Program-made: the position numbers and the translations under genes | Part shown: piece after piece, positions 8,914 through 17,888 of the stretch | How positions within the stretch are numbered: the first letter of the stretch is position 1 | How the letters are laid out: each line of letters starts with the position of its first letter | Source: Roseivirga sp. E12 | GTDB lineage: Bacteria; Bacteroidota; Bacteroidia; Cytophagales; Cyclobacteriaceae | Direction of reading: 5' to 3' | DNA: 64,000 nt | Assembly (NCBI RefSeq): GCF_017592825.1 | Contig: NZ_JAGFMD010000007.1 | Location: 213,547-277,546 of the forward strand | The notes under the pieces: generated by a model | What the model was told of the DNA's origin: nothing | What the model saw: the letters and a program-made list of their open reading frames with translations, nothing else | Database searches by the model: none

Positions 8914-11379
8914 CTATTCCGAGTAGAAAACTCTTTTAACTCGATTGCTGACGTTGGTCAGAACCTCATAAGGGATGGTGTCACCCCATTTAGCAAGTTG
9001 ACTTACGGTAGGATCGCTACCAAAAATAACTACTTCATCTCCTACTTCCACAGACAAACCAGTGACGTCAATCATAGTCATGTCCATACAGATGTTTCCG
9101 ATAGTCTTTGCCTTTTGACCATTTACGCTAACATAAGCTGCCCCATTGCCGAAATACCTTAGATAGCCATCCGCATAACCAATAGCTATGGTGGCAATAG
9201 CCATATCGTTGATCGCTTTTCCTCTTCGTCCATAGCCAATGGTCTCTCCAGCTTTTACGGTTCTAAGTTGTGAGATCACAGTCTTGAGCGTTGACGTGTT
9301 TTGGAGCTTGTCGGCATGAAGATCACTTACCTCTATACCGTGTAGGCCAATGCCCAGTCTCACCATATTTTCCTGATCGGCATTATGACGAATGATCCCC
9401 CCGGAGTTTAGTATATGCCTTATAGGTTGATAATCAAGAGCACTCTCAATCTGGTCTGCATATTGACGGAACTGTGTAATCTGCTCTTTTGTAAAACTCT
9501 CATGGGCTTTTTCCTCCGATGCAGCAAGATGTGAAAAAACGCTCTCTATCCGGATGTGTGGATTATTGTGAATTCTTTCAATCAAGGGATTAAGATCGGT
9601 TTCGTTGAAGCCCAAGCGATTCATTCCTGTATTGAGAATCAGATGGGCCGGCAAAATCTTATTGGCAAATTGGTATGCTTGGAGAAATGCCTCCAATTGT
9701 TCGAGGCTATATATTTCGGGTTCCAGGTTATATTGAATCAACTTGTATGGATCGTCCATCGAGGCATTCATTACCATGATGGGCAGTTTAATCCCATCTT
9801 GCCTAAGCATAACTCCTTCATCGGCATATGCAACAGCCAGATAATCCACTTTGTGAAACTCTAGGAGTTTGCTGATTTCGGAACTACCAGCCCCATAAGC
9901 CAAGGCTTTAACGACCACCATCACTTTGGTCTCTGGTTTGAGAAGAGACTTATAGTAGTTCAAATTATGCGTTACCGCATCGAGATTGATTTCAAGGACC
10001 GTTTTATGACCCTTGTCGGCTAACAGCTTAGAAATTCTCTCAAAAGCGAACTGACGAGCTCCCTTTATTAGGATCAACTCATTCTGAAAAGATTGTTTAG
10101 AAAGAGAAGCAAGGAAGCTCTCGGTGTTGTCATAGAATTTACTCTCAAGACTAAAATGTTTCTTGTGTGCTGACAACTCCGGTCCAATGGCAATTAGCTT
10201 ATCTATGCCCTTTTGTAAGAGCAGTTGATTCAGTTCTGCGTAGAATTCGTTGGTAGACTTATTTTGAACGAAATCCGATAGAATAACTGACCTTTTAGCC
10301 AATTGCTGTTGTTGATCCATAAAGTCAAGGGCCTTAGTTAGGCCTGCCAGATCATTATTATAAGTATCGTCAATCAGATACGTATTGTTAACACCCCGCT
10401 TTAACTCAAGTCTCATTTTGATCGGACTGATCATGGCGATGCCTACTTGGATTTGAGCGGGTGTCAGTCCTAAATGAAGAGCACATACTATGCTATGTAT
10501 CAAGTTCTCCAACGAAGCTTCATCTGTGAACTCTGATTGGAAAGTGTAGTGATCGCCCTTGAATAAAACTTTGATGTTTTTAGGACTACTTGCCTCTACC
10601 TTCACAAGGGAGTCGATGTCTGGCTCGGTTGACCAGCTTATCTTACTTCCTTTATAATCCTTATTAATTACTTCAGAGAGTTCGCTATGATCTGCTCGAA
10701 AGACCAAGGACTCACTCTTCTCAAATAGCTTTAGCTTTTCTTCGATCTTTTCCTTTTGTGAGCCAAAGTGCTCATCATGAGCCGTACCAATATTGGTGAA
10801 TATGCCTGTGCTTGGCTCAATCACTTTGGCCAAGTTTTCCATTTCACCGGGCATAGATATGCCGGCTTCAAAAACAGCTAGATCATGGTGTGTCGATAAA
10901 GGCCATACCGATAAGGGAACTCCTACTTGCGAGTTATAACTCTTCGGGCTTTTTAGGACATCAAGGTTATTTGATAAGATGGTAGACAGCCATTCTTTCA
11001 CTATCGTCTTACCATTGCTACCGGTTATCCCAATGACCTCCTTTTTAAACTGAATTCTTTTCGCATGTGCAATTTTTTGAAGAGCTGCGATGGATGAGTT
11101 TACCTTGAGAATGTTACAATCAGGAATTGGTCTTACACCCTCTTCAACTATGAAGTTTCGAGTGCCTTTTTTTGCCAGCTCATTAATAAATTGATGACCA
11201 TCATGATTAGGACCTTTAATGGCTATGAATAGTTCATTCGATGAGCCTTTAGCTGATCTACTGTCAACCGACAGATCAAAAATGTCTGAGTTGGACCCTT
11301 CGCTCCATGTGGAAGCTTCAACAATTTTTGCTATCTCTCCAATCTTCAAATCAAAAAAGTTAAAAGAGTTTGGCTCCAT
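8914..11379 (-). CDS. murF-alr: Bifunctional UDP-MurNAc-tripeptide:D-Ala-D-Ala ligase / alanine racemase
   Basis: Fusion of two peptidoglycan enzymes. Residues 1 to about 450 are MurF, with the Mur-ligase ATP loop GITGSNGKT, which adds D-Ala-D-Ala to the UDP-MurNAc tripeptide. Residues 455 to the end are a fold-type III alanine racemase: PLP-lysine region VVVKALAYGAG, catalytic Tyr region AIGYADGY, and C-terminal ICMDMTMIDVT. The fusion couples D-Ala supply to its use and is common in Bacteroidota. The usual racemase NAYGHG is ALAYGAG here, as in other phylum members. The frame extends to 11397, but the ATG at 11379 (MEPNSF) fits the MurF N-terminus better. It overlaps the upstream csaA-like gene by about 20 bases. 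Confidence 0.96.
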   Translation of the reverse strand: MEPNSFNFFDLKIGEIAKIVEASTWSEGSNSDIFDLSVDSRSAKGSSNELFIAIKGPNHDGHQFINELAKKGTRNFIVEEGVRPIPDCNILKVNSSIAALQKIAHAKRIQFKKEVIGITGSNGKTIVKEWLSTILSNNLDVLKSPKSYNSQVGVPLSVWPLSTHHDLAVFEAGISMPGEMENLAKVIEPSTGIFTNIGTAHDEHFGSQKEKIEEKLKLFEKSESLVFRADHSELSEVINKDYKGSKISWSTEPDIDSLVKVEASSPKNIKVLFKGDHYTFQSEFTDEASLENLIHSIVCALHLGLTPAQIQVGIAMISPIKMRLELKRGVNNTYLIDDTYNNDLAGLTKALDFMDQQQQLAKRSVILSDFVQNKSTNEFYAELNQLLLQKGIDKLIAIGPELSAHKKHFSLESKFYDNTESFLASLSKQSFQNELILIKGARQFAFERISKLLADKGHKTVLEINLDAVTHNLNYYKSLLKPETKVMVVVKALAYGAGSSEISKLLEFHKVDYLAVAYADEGVMLRQDGIKLPIMVMNASMDDPYKLIQYNLEPEIYSLEQLEAFLQAYQFANKILPAHLILNTGMNRLGFNETDLNPLIERIHNNPHIRIESVFSHLAASEEKAHESFTKEQITQFRQYADQIESALDYQPIRHILNSGGIIRHNADQENMVRLGIGLHGIEVSDLHADKLQNTSTLKTVISQLRTVKAGETIGYGRRGKAINDMAIATIAIGYADGYLRYFGNGAAYVSVNGQKAKTIGNICMDMTMIDVTGLSVEVGDEVVIFGSDPTVSQLAKWGDTIPYEVLTNVSNRVKRVFYSE

Positions 11380-11698
11380 TGGGAACAGGAGCATCAACTG
11401 TTGAAAGAACTACATCTCCATTCTTATCAGGAAAGCCTGTAATGAGGATTTCAGACATTAGTTTTCCGATCTGCTTGGGTGGAAAATTAGTGACACAAAT
11501 CACCTGTTTTCCTACCAATTCATCGATTTGATAGTGTTTGGTTACTTGGGCACTCGATTTTTTAATTCCTATTGATGGACCTAAATCCACATGTATAATA
11601 TAAGCAGGATGGCGTGCTTCGGGGTATTCTTCAGCTTTGATTATGGTGCCAATATTCAGTGAAACCTGTTCAAAATCTTGCCATGTGATTGTGCTCAT
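11360..11698 (-). CDS. tRNA-binding domain protein, CsaA-like
   Basis: A 112-residue single-domain protein of the OB-fold tRNA-binding family: start WQDFEQVSLNIGTII, middle SSAQVTKHY, then NFPPKQIG. It matches CsaA in length and order. CsaA has been described as an export-related chaperone in Bacillus and binds tRNA in vitro; the role here is unknown. The gene overlaps the start of murF-alr and is divergent from the secreted protein at 11808. Confidence 0.9.
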   Translation of the reverse strand: MSTITWQDFEQVSLNIGTIIKAEEYPEARHPAYIIHVDLGPSIGIKKSSAQVTKHYQIDELVGKQVICVTNFPPKQIGKLMSEILITGFPDKNGDVVLSTVDAPVPNGAKLF

Positions 11699-11807
11699 AA
11701 ATGCCTTTGGAAAGAAGTTTATCGATAATTACCAAACAAAATTATTGGCTTGGCGTTAAGCTAGTTACAAAATTTTGTTATTTTTATGGCCCTTTAAAGA
11801 GTAAACT

Positions 11808-12173
11808 ATGCTGAAAAAGGTCACAGTATTGGTAGTAACTTGTTTTATTGGATTGTGTTTCACCAACGTTGCAGCTTATGCACAGGAAGGTGGAGAAGAA
11901 GATCCAGAGGAAGAAGTAGTAGTAAGGTCAGACTCTTCAAACACAGAGGTTTTGTTGGAAGAAGGTAAGCCTGAACCCACAACTAATGATGTATTCAAGA
12001 TACCATCAGAGGATTCTCCGAGTGCATCTAAGCCAATAGTGATTGAAGGTATAGCGCCAAAAACAATTCCCGCACCTGTTAATTCCGAAAAGAAAGTAAA
12101 AGATGGTAAATCGGATGTTTCCTTTAATATCTTCTATTACCTTTTCTACAAGTTTAAGCAAGTAGACGGTTAA
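11808..12173 (+). CDS. Small secreted acidic protein of unknown function
   Basis: This 121-residue protein has a clear signal peptide (Lys-Lys start, hydrophobic core residues 5-24, AYAQ cleavage site). An acidic run (EGGEEDPEEEVVV) and a Pro/Ser-rich middle follow, and it ends in an aromatic segment SFNIFYYLFYKFKQVDG. No known domain was recognised. It lies between the divergent csaA-like gene and the TonB-dependent receptor gene. About 70 bases separate it from the receptor start, and a promoter-like box lies in that gap, so co-transcription is uncertain. Confidence 0.7.
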   Translation: MLKKVTVLVVTCFIGLCFTNVAAYAQEGGEEDPEEEVVVRSDSSNTEVLLEEGKPEPTTNDVFKIPSEDSPSASKPIVIEGIAPKTIPAPVNSEKKVKDGKSDVSFNIFYYLFYKFKQVDG

Positions 12174-12206
12174 TTCTCTTTCCTAACTTCCCGTTCGTAA
12201 TTATTA

Positions 12207-12239
12207 CTTGCAATGCTGTTGCAAAAAGATATACTTTTG
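12207..12239 (+). promoter_or_regulatory. Candidate Bacteroidota-type promoter (CTTG-N21-TACTTTTG)
   Basis: TACTTTTG at 12232-12239 matches the TAnnTTTG -7 consensus of the phylum, and CTTG at 12207-12210 lies 21 bases upstream as a -33 candidate. The predicted transcript would start within a few bases of the receptor ATG at 12244, implying a leaderless or near-leaderless mRNA. Confidence 0.45.
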
Positions 12240-12243
12240 CTCC

Positions 12244-14631
12244 ATGATTAGGGGTTACCTCTTGAGTTTTCTTGTTTTTGTTCTTATCACCGACTTCGCT
12301 GTTGCCCAGACAGGCTGTGCGTATGATATTAAGGGAAAGGTGATTTCTGCAGAGGATGGGAAAGCGATATCCTTTGCCACCATCGAGGTTGTTACAGAAA
12401 ACAATAGACAGGCTTTAGCTAGTAAATCAGACGGTACTTTCGAGATGCTTGGCATTTGCCAAAAAGAAGTTTCGATACTTGTCAGGTTTATTGGTTTTCA
12501 GGATTTCGAACAGAAGTATGTCCTTAATAGTGGTCTTAATACCATTGAGATCCGACTGCTTGTAGATGTGAAAAACCTTGGTGAGGTTACAATTGAAGAT
12601 GAAAAAGTGGCTGAAATTGTCACCATTCAACGGAGCGAGATTAATGCCGAAGCATTGAACCGATCTGCCGGAGCTTCTCTTGGTGAAGCACTAACGGAAA
12701 TCACAGGTGTGAATATGTTGCAGACTGGGCCCACAATTGCAAAACCAGTAATTCATGGCTTGCATAGCAATCGTATACTCATATTGAACAATGGTATTCG
12801 TCAGGAGGGACAGCAATGGGGGCAAGAGCATGCTCCTGAAATTGATCCCTTTGTCGCTAACAATTTAAGACTTATCAAGGGGGCCGCAGCCGTTAAATAT
12901 GGTTCGGATGCCATTGGTGGGGTTATCCTTGTCAACCCTGCTGAACTACCTAATAGCCCGTCATTTTCAGGAAAAGTAAATTTATTAGGAGCCTCAAATA
13001 GCAGACTCTATGCCTCTTCGGCTCTTTTTGAAGGAGGTATTAATGGATTGGATGGCTTCGGCTGGCGTGTACAAGGAACATTCAAAAAAGGGGGAGATGC
13101 ACAAGCAGCAGATTACAGACTCACCAACACTGGGACTGAGGAGCAAAACTTTTCACTAGGTTTCGGCTATCACAAAGACAACTTGGGTCTTGAGGTATTT
13201 TATAGCAGTTTCAATGCTGAGCTTGGAGTACTTAGAAGTGCTCATATCGGGAACCTTACGGATTTAGCGATTGCCATAGATAGTGATCGACCGCTATTTA
13301 TTGAAGACTTCAGTTACGACATTAATAACCCATTTCAGGATGTTAAGCATCAGTTGTTAAAGGCCAATGGTCATATTGAATTGAAAGACCTGGGTGATTT
13401 TTCTATCCAGTATGGTCTTCAGAATAATGTGCGAAAGGAGTTTGACATTAGAAGAGCTGGCAGATCAACTATCCCTGCCCTTTCATTGGATTTAGTGACT
13501 CATACACTTGACGTTGATCTTGATATGAGCGCTAAGGGTAATTGGAAATGGGACGTTGGGGCAAGCTTCTTGTTTCAGGTTAACCAGAACGACCCGGAAA
13601 CTGGAATCAGACCATTGATTCCTGATTTTGAGAACTGGACGGCCGGTGCTCACCTTATTGGACGGTTCATCAAAACGAAATACGAACTTGAGTTTGGTGT
13701 CAGGTATGATCATAGGCACTACCTAGTCAAACGATTCGATCAAAACAACGTGCTTCAAAAGCCAGAGTTTGATTTTGACAATGTCACAGGCTCCGTAGGG
13801 GCAGTCTTCTTTTTATCAGATGACTGGACCTTCAGATCCAATTTAGGAACTGCATGGAGGGCACCACACGTCAATGAGTTATATAGTGAAGGCCTTCATC
13901 ATGGTGCGGCAGCGATTGAAGAAGGGAACGCTGACCTGAAATCGGAAAGGTCACTTAAATGGATTAACAGCTTAGAAAAGTATACAGATCGCTTCAGTGT
14001 GAGTGTTTCGGCCTACTATAACCTGATTACGGACTACATATATCTAAGGCCTGAGAGTGTTGAATTAACCATCCGTGGAGCCTTCCCAGTATTTAGATAT
14101 CAACAAACAGATGCCCTAATTTATGGTGTGGATACTGATCTGGAGTATAGGTTTTCGGACCAATTAGAGGCTACTGCCAAACTATCTTTGATTAGGGCAA
14201 AAGATAGAGATTTAAATAGTCCACTCATCAATATCCCATCTAGTCAATTAGAAGGGGCATTAGTTTACAATTTTATAGAGGGTAGGCTTGCAAAGCCATT
14301 TGTTTCTGCTGGCTTCAGAGCTGTGAGTCGTCAGGGTAACGCCCCAAGAGTGGTTTCAATTTCGGAGGTACTGGATGCCAATAATAACGATCTAGACTTG
14401 TTCGCCAATGACCCCTCAATTTTTGACTTTGTCGCTCCACCGGAAGGATATGTCAACTTTAATCTAAGTGGAGGCTTCGACTTGAAGTTTCGAAATGAAA
14501 ACAGTTTGAACGTCTTTATGTCGGTAGACAATTTGTTCAATAATAGTTATCGAGACTATCTAAACCGATTTAGATACTATGCAGATGATTTGGGAAGAAA
14601 TGTAAGTATTAAATTAAGCTATACTTTCTAA
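12244..14631 (+). CDS. TonB-dependent outer-membrane receptor
   Basis: From ATG 12244 the protein has about 795 residues: a signal peptide (LLSFLVFVLITDFAVAQ), an N-terminal CarboxypepD_reg domain (GKVISAEDGKAISFATIEV), a plug (SLGEALTEITGVNMLQ to GSDAIGGVILVNP), and a 22-strand-type barrel ending in a C-terminal aromatic residue (IKLSYTF). Histidines in the plug and loops (VIHGLHSNR, QEHAPEIDP, EGLHHG) recall metal or metallophore receptors, but the ligand cannot be assigned. The 12-residue longer start at 12208 would use TTG inside the promoter-like box and spoil the signal peptide, so it is rejected. Convergent with the hisA-like gene, 4 bases apart. Confidence 0.93.
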   Translation: MIRGYLLSFLVFVLITDFAVAQTGCAYDIKGKVISAEDGKAISFATIEVVTENNRQALASKSDGTFEMLGICQKEVSILVRFIGFQDFEQKYVLNSGLNTIEIRLLVDVKNLGEVTIEDEKVAEIVTIQRSEINAEALNRSAGASLGEALTEITGVNMLQTGPTIAKPVIHGLHSNRILILNNGIRQEGQQWGQEHAPEIDPFVANNLRLIKGAAAVKYGSDAIGGVILVNPAELPNSPSFSGKVNLLGASNSRLYASSALFEGGINGLDGFGWRVQGTFKKGGDAQAADYRLTNTGTEEQNFSLGFGYHKDNLGLEVFYSSFNAELGVLRSAHIGNLTDLAIAIDSDRPLFIEDFSYDINNPFQDVKHQLLKANGHIELKDLGDFSIQYGLQNNVRKEFDIRRAGRSTIPALSLDLVTHTLDVDLDMSAKGNWKWDVGASFLFQVNQNDPETGIRPLIPDFENWTAGAHLIGRFIKTKYELEFGVRYDHRHYLVKRFDQNNVLQKPEFDFDNVTGSVGAVFFLSDDWTFRSNLGTAWRAPHVNELYSEGLHHGAAAIEEGNADLKSERSLKWINSLEKYTDRFSVSVSAYYNLITDYIYLRPESVELTIRGAFPVFRYQQTDALIYGVDTDLEYRFSDQLEATAKLSLIRAKDRDLNSPLINIPSSQLEGALVYNFIEGRLAKPFVSAGFRAVSRQGNAPRVVSISEVLDANNNDLDLFANDPSIFDFVAPPEGYVNFNLSGGFDLKFRNENSLNVFMSVDNLFNNSYRDYLNRFRYYADDLGRNVSIKLSYTF

Positions 14632-14635
14632 TCAA

Positions 14636-15358
14636 CTACTTCACAAGGGCTTCAATGTCCTTGAGCGTGAGATTGCCTTCATAGTAAGCACGACCAAAGA
14701 TTACGCCTTTCACACCAATATCTTCAAGCCTTTTGATGTCGTCAACGGATCTTACACCGCCACTGGCTAGGAAGAATATGTGAGGGAATTTTTCAACAAG
14801 TCTTTCGTACAGTTCGAAATTCGGGCCTTCTTGAATACCATCTTTGTCGACATCCGAGCATTTCACGTACTTGATGCCACGCATGTAGAAATAGTCTATA
14901 TGATCATCAAGCTCGGTTCTCGTATTTTTTTGCCATCCTCTAATGGCAATTTTACCCTTCTTAGAGTCAGCGCCTAATGTAATTTTCTCGCGACCATAAG
15001 AGAGCATCCAGGAAGAGAATAGTTCTTTCCTATCTACTGCAATAGAAGCAGCTGTAATTGAAGTAGCCCCATACTCATAGGCTTTGCTAATGTCTCCATC
15101 AGTGGAGATACCCCCACTAAAATCAATTTTCAAATTCGTATATCCGGCAATGGACTCAAGAATGTGGTAGTTGATTGGGCTTCCTTTGAGGGCACCATCA
15201 AGGTCAACGATATGAATCTTTTCAATCCCATACTCTTCAAACTGTCTGGCAATATCCACAGGACTGTTTTTATAGACTTTCTCACTCTTATAGTCTCCTT
15301 GCTTGAGCCTAGTAAGCTTGCCATCAATAATAGATATAGAGGGTATTATTTGAATCAT
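14636..15358 (-). CDS. HisA-like TIM-barrel protein (ProFAR isomerase family), first catalytic Asp missing
   Basis: A 240-residue (beta-alpha)8 protein with clear HisA similarity: LTRLKQGDY, HIVDLDGALKGSPIN, second-half phosphate site LASGGVRS and VIFGRAYYEG. HisA isomerises ProFAR to PRFAR in histidine synthesis. In HisA the first strand carries the catalytic aspartate (PA-I/L-D); here the segment reads PSISIIDGK, so this position is Ser9. The second-half Asp (GADSKKGK) is kept, and the loop Thr is replaced (KCSDVDKDG). No other his gene is near. It may be a divergent isomerase or a moonlighting paralogue; the hisA symbol is withheld. Confidence 0.8.
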   Translation of the reverse strand: MIQIIPSISIIDGKLTRLKQGDYKSEKVYKNSPVDIARQFEEYGIEKIHIVDLDGALKGSPINYHILESIAGYTNLKIDFSGGISTDGDISKAYEYGATSITAASIAVDRKELFSSWMLSYGREKITLGADSKKGKIAIRGWQKNTRTELDDHIDYFYMRGIKYVKCSDVDKDGIQEGPNFELYERLVEKFPHIFFLASGGVRSVDDIKRLEDIGVKGVIFGRAYYEGNLTLKDIEALVK

Positions 15359-15497
15359 AAGTATTGCCAGAAAAATGAAAGGGGTTAAACTAGTAAAATT
15401 TAAGATTCCGAGCTGAGTGTCGGGTTTAAATTTTTGTTATAACCGAAGCTTATGAAAATACAAAAACTTAATGAGCTTCCCAAAAAAGCCCTCGATG

Positions 15498-16202
15498 TTA
15501 TTCTGGCTGAGCGTTGGTGATTAGCTTAAAGCCCGAACCATGTAAGGTCATGATTTGAACAGTAGGATCCACTTTAAGGTGCTTGCGCAATTTGGCAATA
15601 TAGACGTCCATACTTCTGGCATTGAAATAACTGTCATCTCTCCAGATCATTTTCAGAGCTGTTGAGCGATCCAAAGGCTGATTGACATGTAAACACAGTA
15701 ACCTTAACAGTTCAGACTCCTTCGAAGTCAATTTTGTCTGATTGCCGTTTTCAAGAAGTAATTGCTTGTCATAGTCAAAATGGAAGGACCCAAAATCAAA
15801 ATCTTTTTGATCGGAAAACTGTGGATTCTTCTCCCCAGTTCTCCTGAGAATGGCTTGAATCCTGAGTAAAAGTTCTTCCATGCTGAAGGGCTTCGTGATA
15901 TAGTCGTCCGCACCTATTTTGAAACCTTCGATGGTATCTTCCTTCATAGATTTTGCCGTCAGAAACATGATGGGTGTAACCGAATCGTTCCGTCTAATTT
16001 CCTTGGCCATGGAGAAACCATCTTTTTTTGGCAGCATAATATCGAAAAGACATAAGTCAAAAGGCTCGCTTTTAAAAGCATTTAGCCCCTCTTCTCCATC
16101 GCGACAGAGTCGCGTTTCGTACCCTTTCAATGATAAGTATTCGTTCAAAATCTGACCCAAGTTCGGATCATCTTCTACCAGTAATAATTTGAAACTAGCC
16201 AT
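15498..16202 (-). CDS. OmpR-family response regulator
   Basis: From ATG 16202 it has about 234 residues: a receiver domain with acidic pocket D11-D12, phospho-acceptor D54 (CLFDIMLP) and the Lys of FLTAKS, then a winged-helix DNA-binding domain (TSKESELLRLLCLH, RSMDVYIAKLRKHL). The longer frame to 16250 adds an atypical N-tail and is not preferred. The start codon lies inside the last codons of the kinase gene (8-base overlap), so translation is coupled. It probably acts on the divergent promoter at 17.8 kb, where phased TTAAC repeats occur. Confidence 0.95.
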   Translation of the reverse strand: MASFKLLLVEDDPNLGQILNEYLSLKGYETRLCRDGEEGLNAFKSEPFDLCLFDIMLPKKDGFSMAKEIRRNDSVTPIMFLTAKSMKEDTIEGFKIGADDYITKPFSMEELLLRIQAILRRTGEKNPQFSDQKDFDFGSFHFDYDKQLLLENGNQTKLTSKESELLRLLCLHVNQPLDRSTALKMIWRDDSYFNARSMDVYIAKLRKHLKVDPTVQIMTLHGSGFKLITNAQPE

Positions 16203-17772
16203 AGTTAAAGGGTAAGTAGATTTTAAATGTGCTTCCTTGTCCAACTTCACTTTTCACATTGATGGTGCCCTGGTGCATTTCCACAATGTCTTTTACGTAT
16301 GATAAGCCCAATCCAAAACCCTTCACGTCATGGACGTTGCCAGTGGAAACTCGGTAAAACTTATCGAATATTTTTTCAATTGACTCCTTGGACATGCCAA
16401 TTCCTTTGTCAGAAATCTTGAGGATTATTCCTGTGGATATATTGTCTGTCCGGATGTGAATTTCAGGAGCATCTGGAGAGTATTTGTTGGCATTGTCGAG
16501 AAGGTTGTAGATAATGTTAGTAAGGTGTACCTTATCTGCTTCAAGCATGGCGTCAGAAGCAGATAATTGACTTGTAATTTGCCCTCCTTTCTTTTCTACT
16601 TGGATATTGATGTTAACCAATGCCTTTTCAATGATTTCATGGAGATTTGTTGACTCGAACTTCAACTTGAAATCCTTCTTATCGAGACTAGCAATCTGGA
16701 GTACTTTCTCCACTTGCATGCCCAGTCTCTTGTTTTCATCTCTGATCACCTGAACGTAACGGTCTACAATCGCCTTGTTACTCTTGATATCATCATCTTG
16801 CAAAGCCTCGGTGGCAAGAGAAACGGTAGCAATGGGGGTTTTGAATTCATGCGTCATATTATTGACGAAGTCATTCTTTATTTCTGATAACTTCTTTTGT
16901 CTTAATATGACCATGATGGCATAGGCAAAACAGGCTATGACAATGATTAATAGAAGACCTGAGGCTGAAAGAGGAACCAATGCCTGACGCATCAAAAACT
17001 TTTTCTGACCTGGGAAGTCAATGGCCAAGTAAAATTCTTTCTGGTTTAGATCCGTAGGGAAAAGGTTTACCATTAGCTCAGATTTCTTCAAGGCTTCTTT
17101 ATCACTCTTGTTCTCGATAATTGAAAGCTTAATATCATCAGTGGGCCGATGTATGATGCCATAGTTATAGGGTATATCAACCCCTCTGTTTGTGAGTTCT
17201 TCTGAAAGGAGCGTATCTAAAACATCAGGGTTAACTCTTGAAAAGAGGTTGTTGCTACCTAAGAGGTGGTTGAACCAACTTTCTTTCATTAGTTCTACCC
17301 GTCTATTCATTTGACGTTCCATATCAATCTGCCTAGCTGGAGAATTACCAAATTGACTTGAGTTAAAGCCACCTTGCTGCATTATTGACTCAAAGCCAAA
17401 TTCAAAAACAACTTGACCAGTGGTCTCGTCAACCAATTGAAAGGAACCTTTCATGAACTCTTCCGAAGGAGCGATTTCTCCCTGAGGCATGGCCTCTCGA
17501 TTGCTAACCAAAGTACCCATGGTGTCAATCACATTTCTTCTCGGTCCGGGGCGAGTGTTTGAAGCCATTCCCCGTTGCAGAAAACTAATGTCGTTTTCTA
17601 TGGCTAATCTTTGGGTCACCTCATTAAGTGCCTCATTTACATTTTGGCTGAATCGCTCTTTGTTTACCTTGTTTACCTCGGTAATCCAATAGTACTGAAA
17701 GGCCACCAACCCAAGTAGGGCGCAGCTCAGTAAACCTATCAACCAACGAATTCGCACACGGCTCATGCCCAA
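16195..17772 (-). CDS. Sensor histidine kinase
   Basis: A 525-residue membrane kinase with helices at residues 10-30 and 264-290, a periplasmic sensor loop of about 230 residues without a recognised domain, HisKA with His308 (NNMTHEFKTPI), N-box near 420-431 (IIYNLLDNANKY), G1 DKGIGM and G2 GFGLGL. Standard class I kinase architecture without a HAMP domain. It is the first gene of a kinase-regulator operon divergent from a T9SS-secreted protein, so an envelope stimulus is plausible. The signal is unknown. Confidence 0.95.
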   Translation of the reverse strand: MGMSRVRIRWLIGLLSCALLGLVAFQYYWITEVNKVNKERFSQNVNEALNEVTQRLAIENDISFLQRGMASNTRPGPRRNVIDTMGTLVSNREAMPQGEIAPSEEFMKGSFQLVDETTGQVVFEFGFESIMQQGGFNSSQFGNSPARQIDMERQMNRRVELMKESWFNHLLGSNNLFSRVNPDVLDTLLSEELTNRGVDIPYNYGIIHRPTDDIKLSIIENKSDKEALKKSELMVNLFPTDLNQKEFYLAIDFPGQKKFLMRQALVPLSASGLLLIIVIACFAYAIMVILRQKKLSEIKNDFVNNMTHEFKTPIATVSLATEALQDDDIKSNKAIVDRYVQVIRDENKRLGMQVEKVLQIASLDKKDFKLKFESTNLHEIIEKALVNINIQVEKKGGQITSQLSASDAMLEADKVHLTNIIYNLLDNANKYSPDAPEIHIRTDNISTGIILKISDKGIGMSKESIEKIFDKFYRVSTGNVHDVKGFGLGLSYVKDIVEMHQGTINVKSEVGQGSTFKIYLPFNYG

Positions 17773-17805
17773 AAGTACTCTAAATAACTACCTAGAGATG
17801 CATGG

Positions 17806-17841
17806 TTAACAATTATTAACATCGTTTAACCACCCTTTAAC
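17806..17841. promoter_or_regulatory. Four phased TTAAC direct repeats (candidate response-regulator operator)
   Basis: TTAAC occurs at 17806, 17816, 17826 and 17837, that is at 10, 10 and 11-base steps, all on the plus strand, in the 116-base gap between the kinase gene and the T9SS-protein gene. One-turn spacing of direct repeats is the classic layout for OmpR/PhoB-type regulators. The likely binder is the regulator encoded next door. Confidence 0.6.
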
Positions 17842-17863
17842 ATCCTTTTGCAGTACTTCTAAC

Positions 17864-17871
17864 TAAGTTTG
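17864..17871 (+). promoter_or_regulatory. Candidate -7 box TAAGTTTG
   Basis: TAAGTTTG matches TAnnTTTG and lies 18 bases before the ATG at 17889 and 22 bases after the last TTAAC repeat, so the repeats occupy the upstream promoter region. The -33 element is not convincing; the nearest TTTG is only 13 bases upstream. Confidence 0.4.
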
Positions 17872-17888
17872 AATCAGTACTTTAAAAG

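Noticed and set aside
15451..15519. 22-codon plus-strand ORF MKIQKLNELPKKALDVILAE in the gap after the hisA-like gene
   Set aside because: Very short, overlaps the 3' end of the response-regulator gene, and has no supporting signal.
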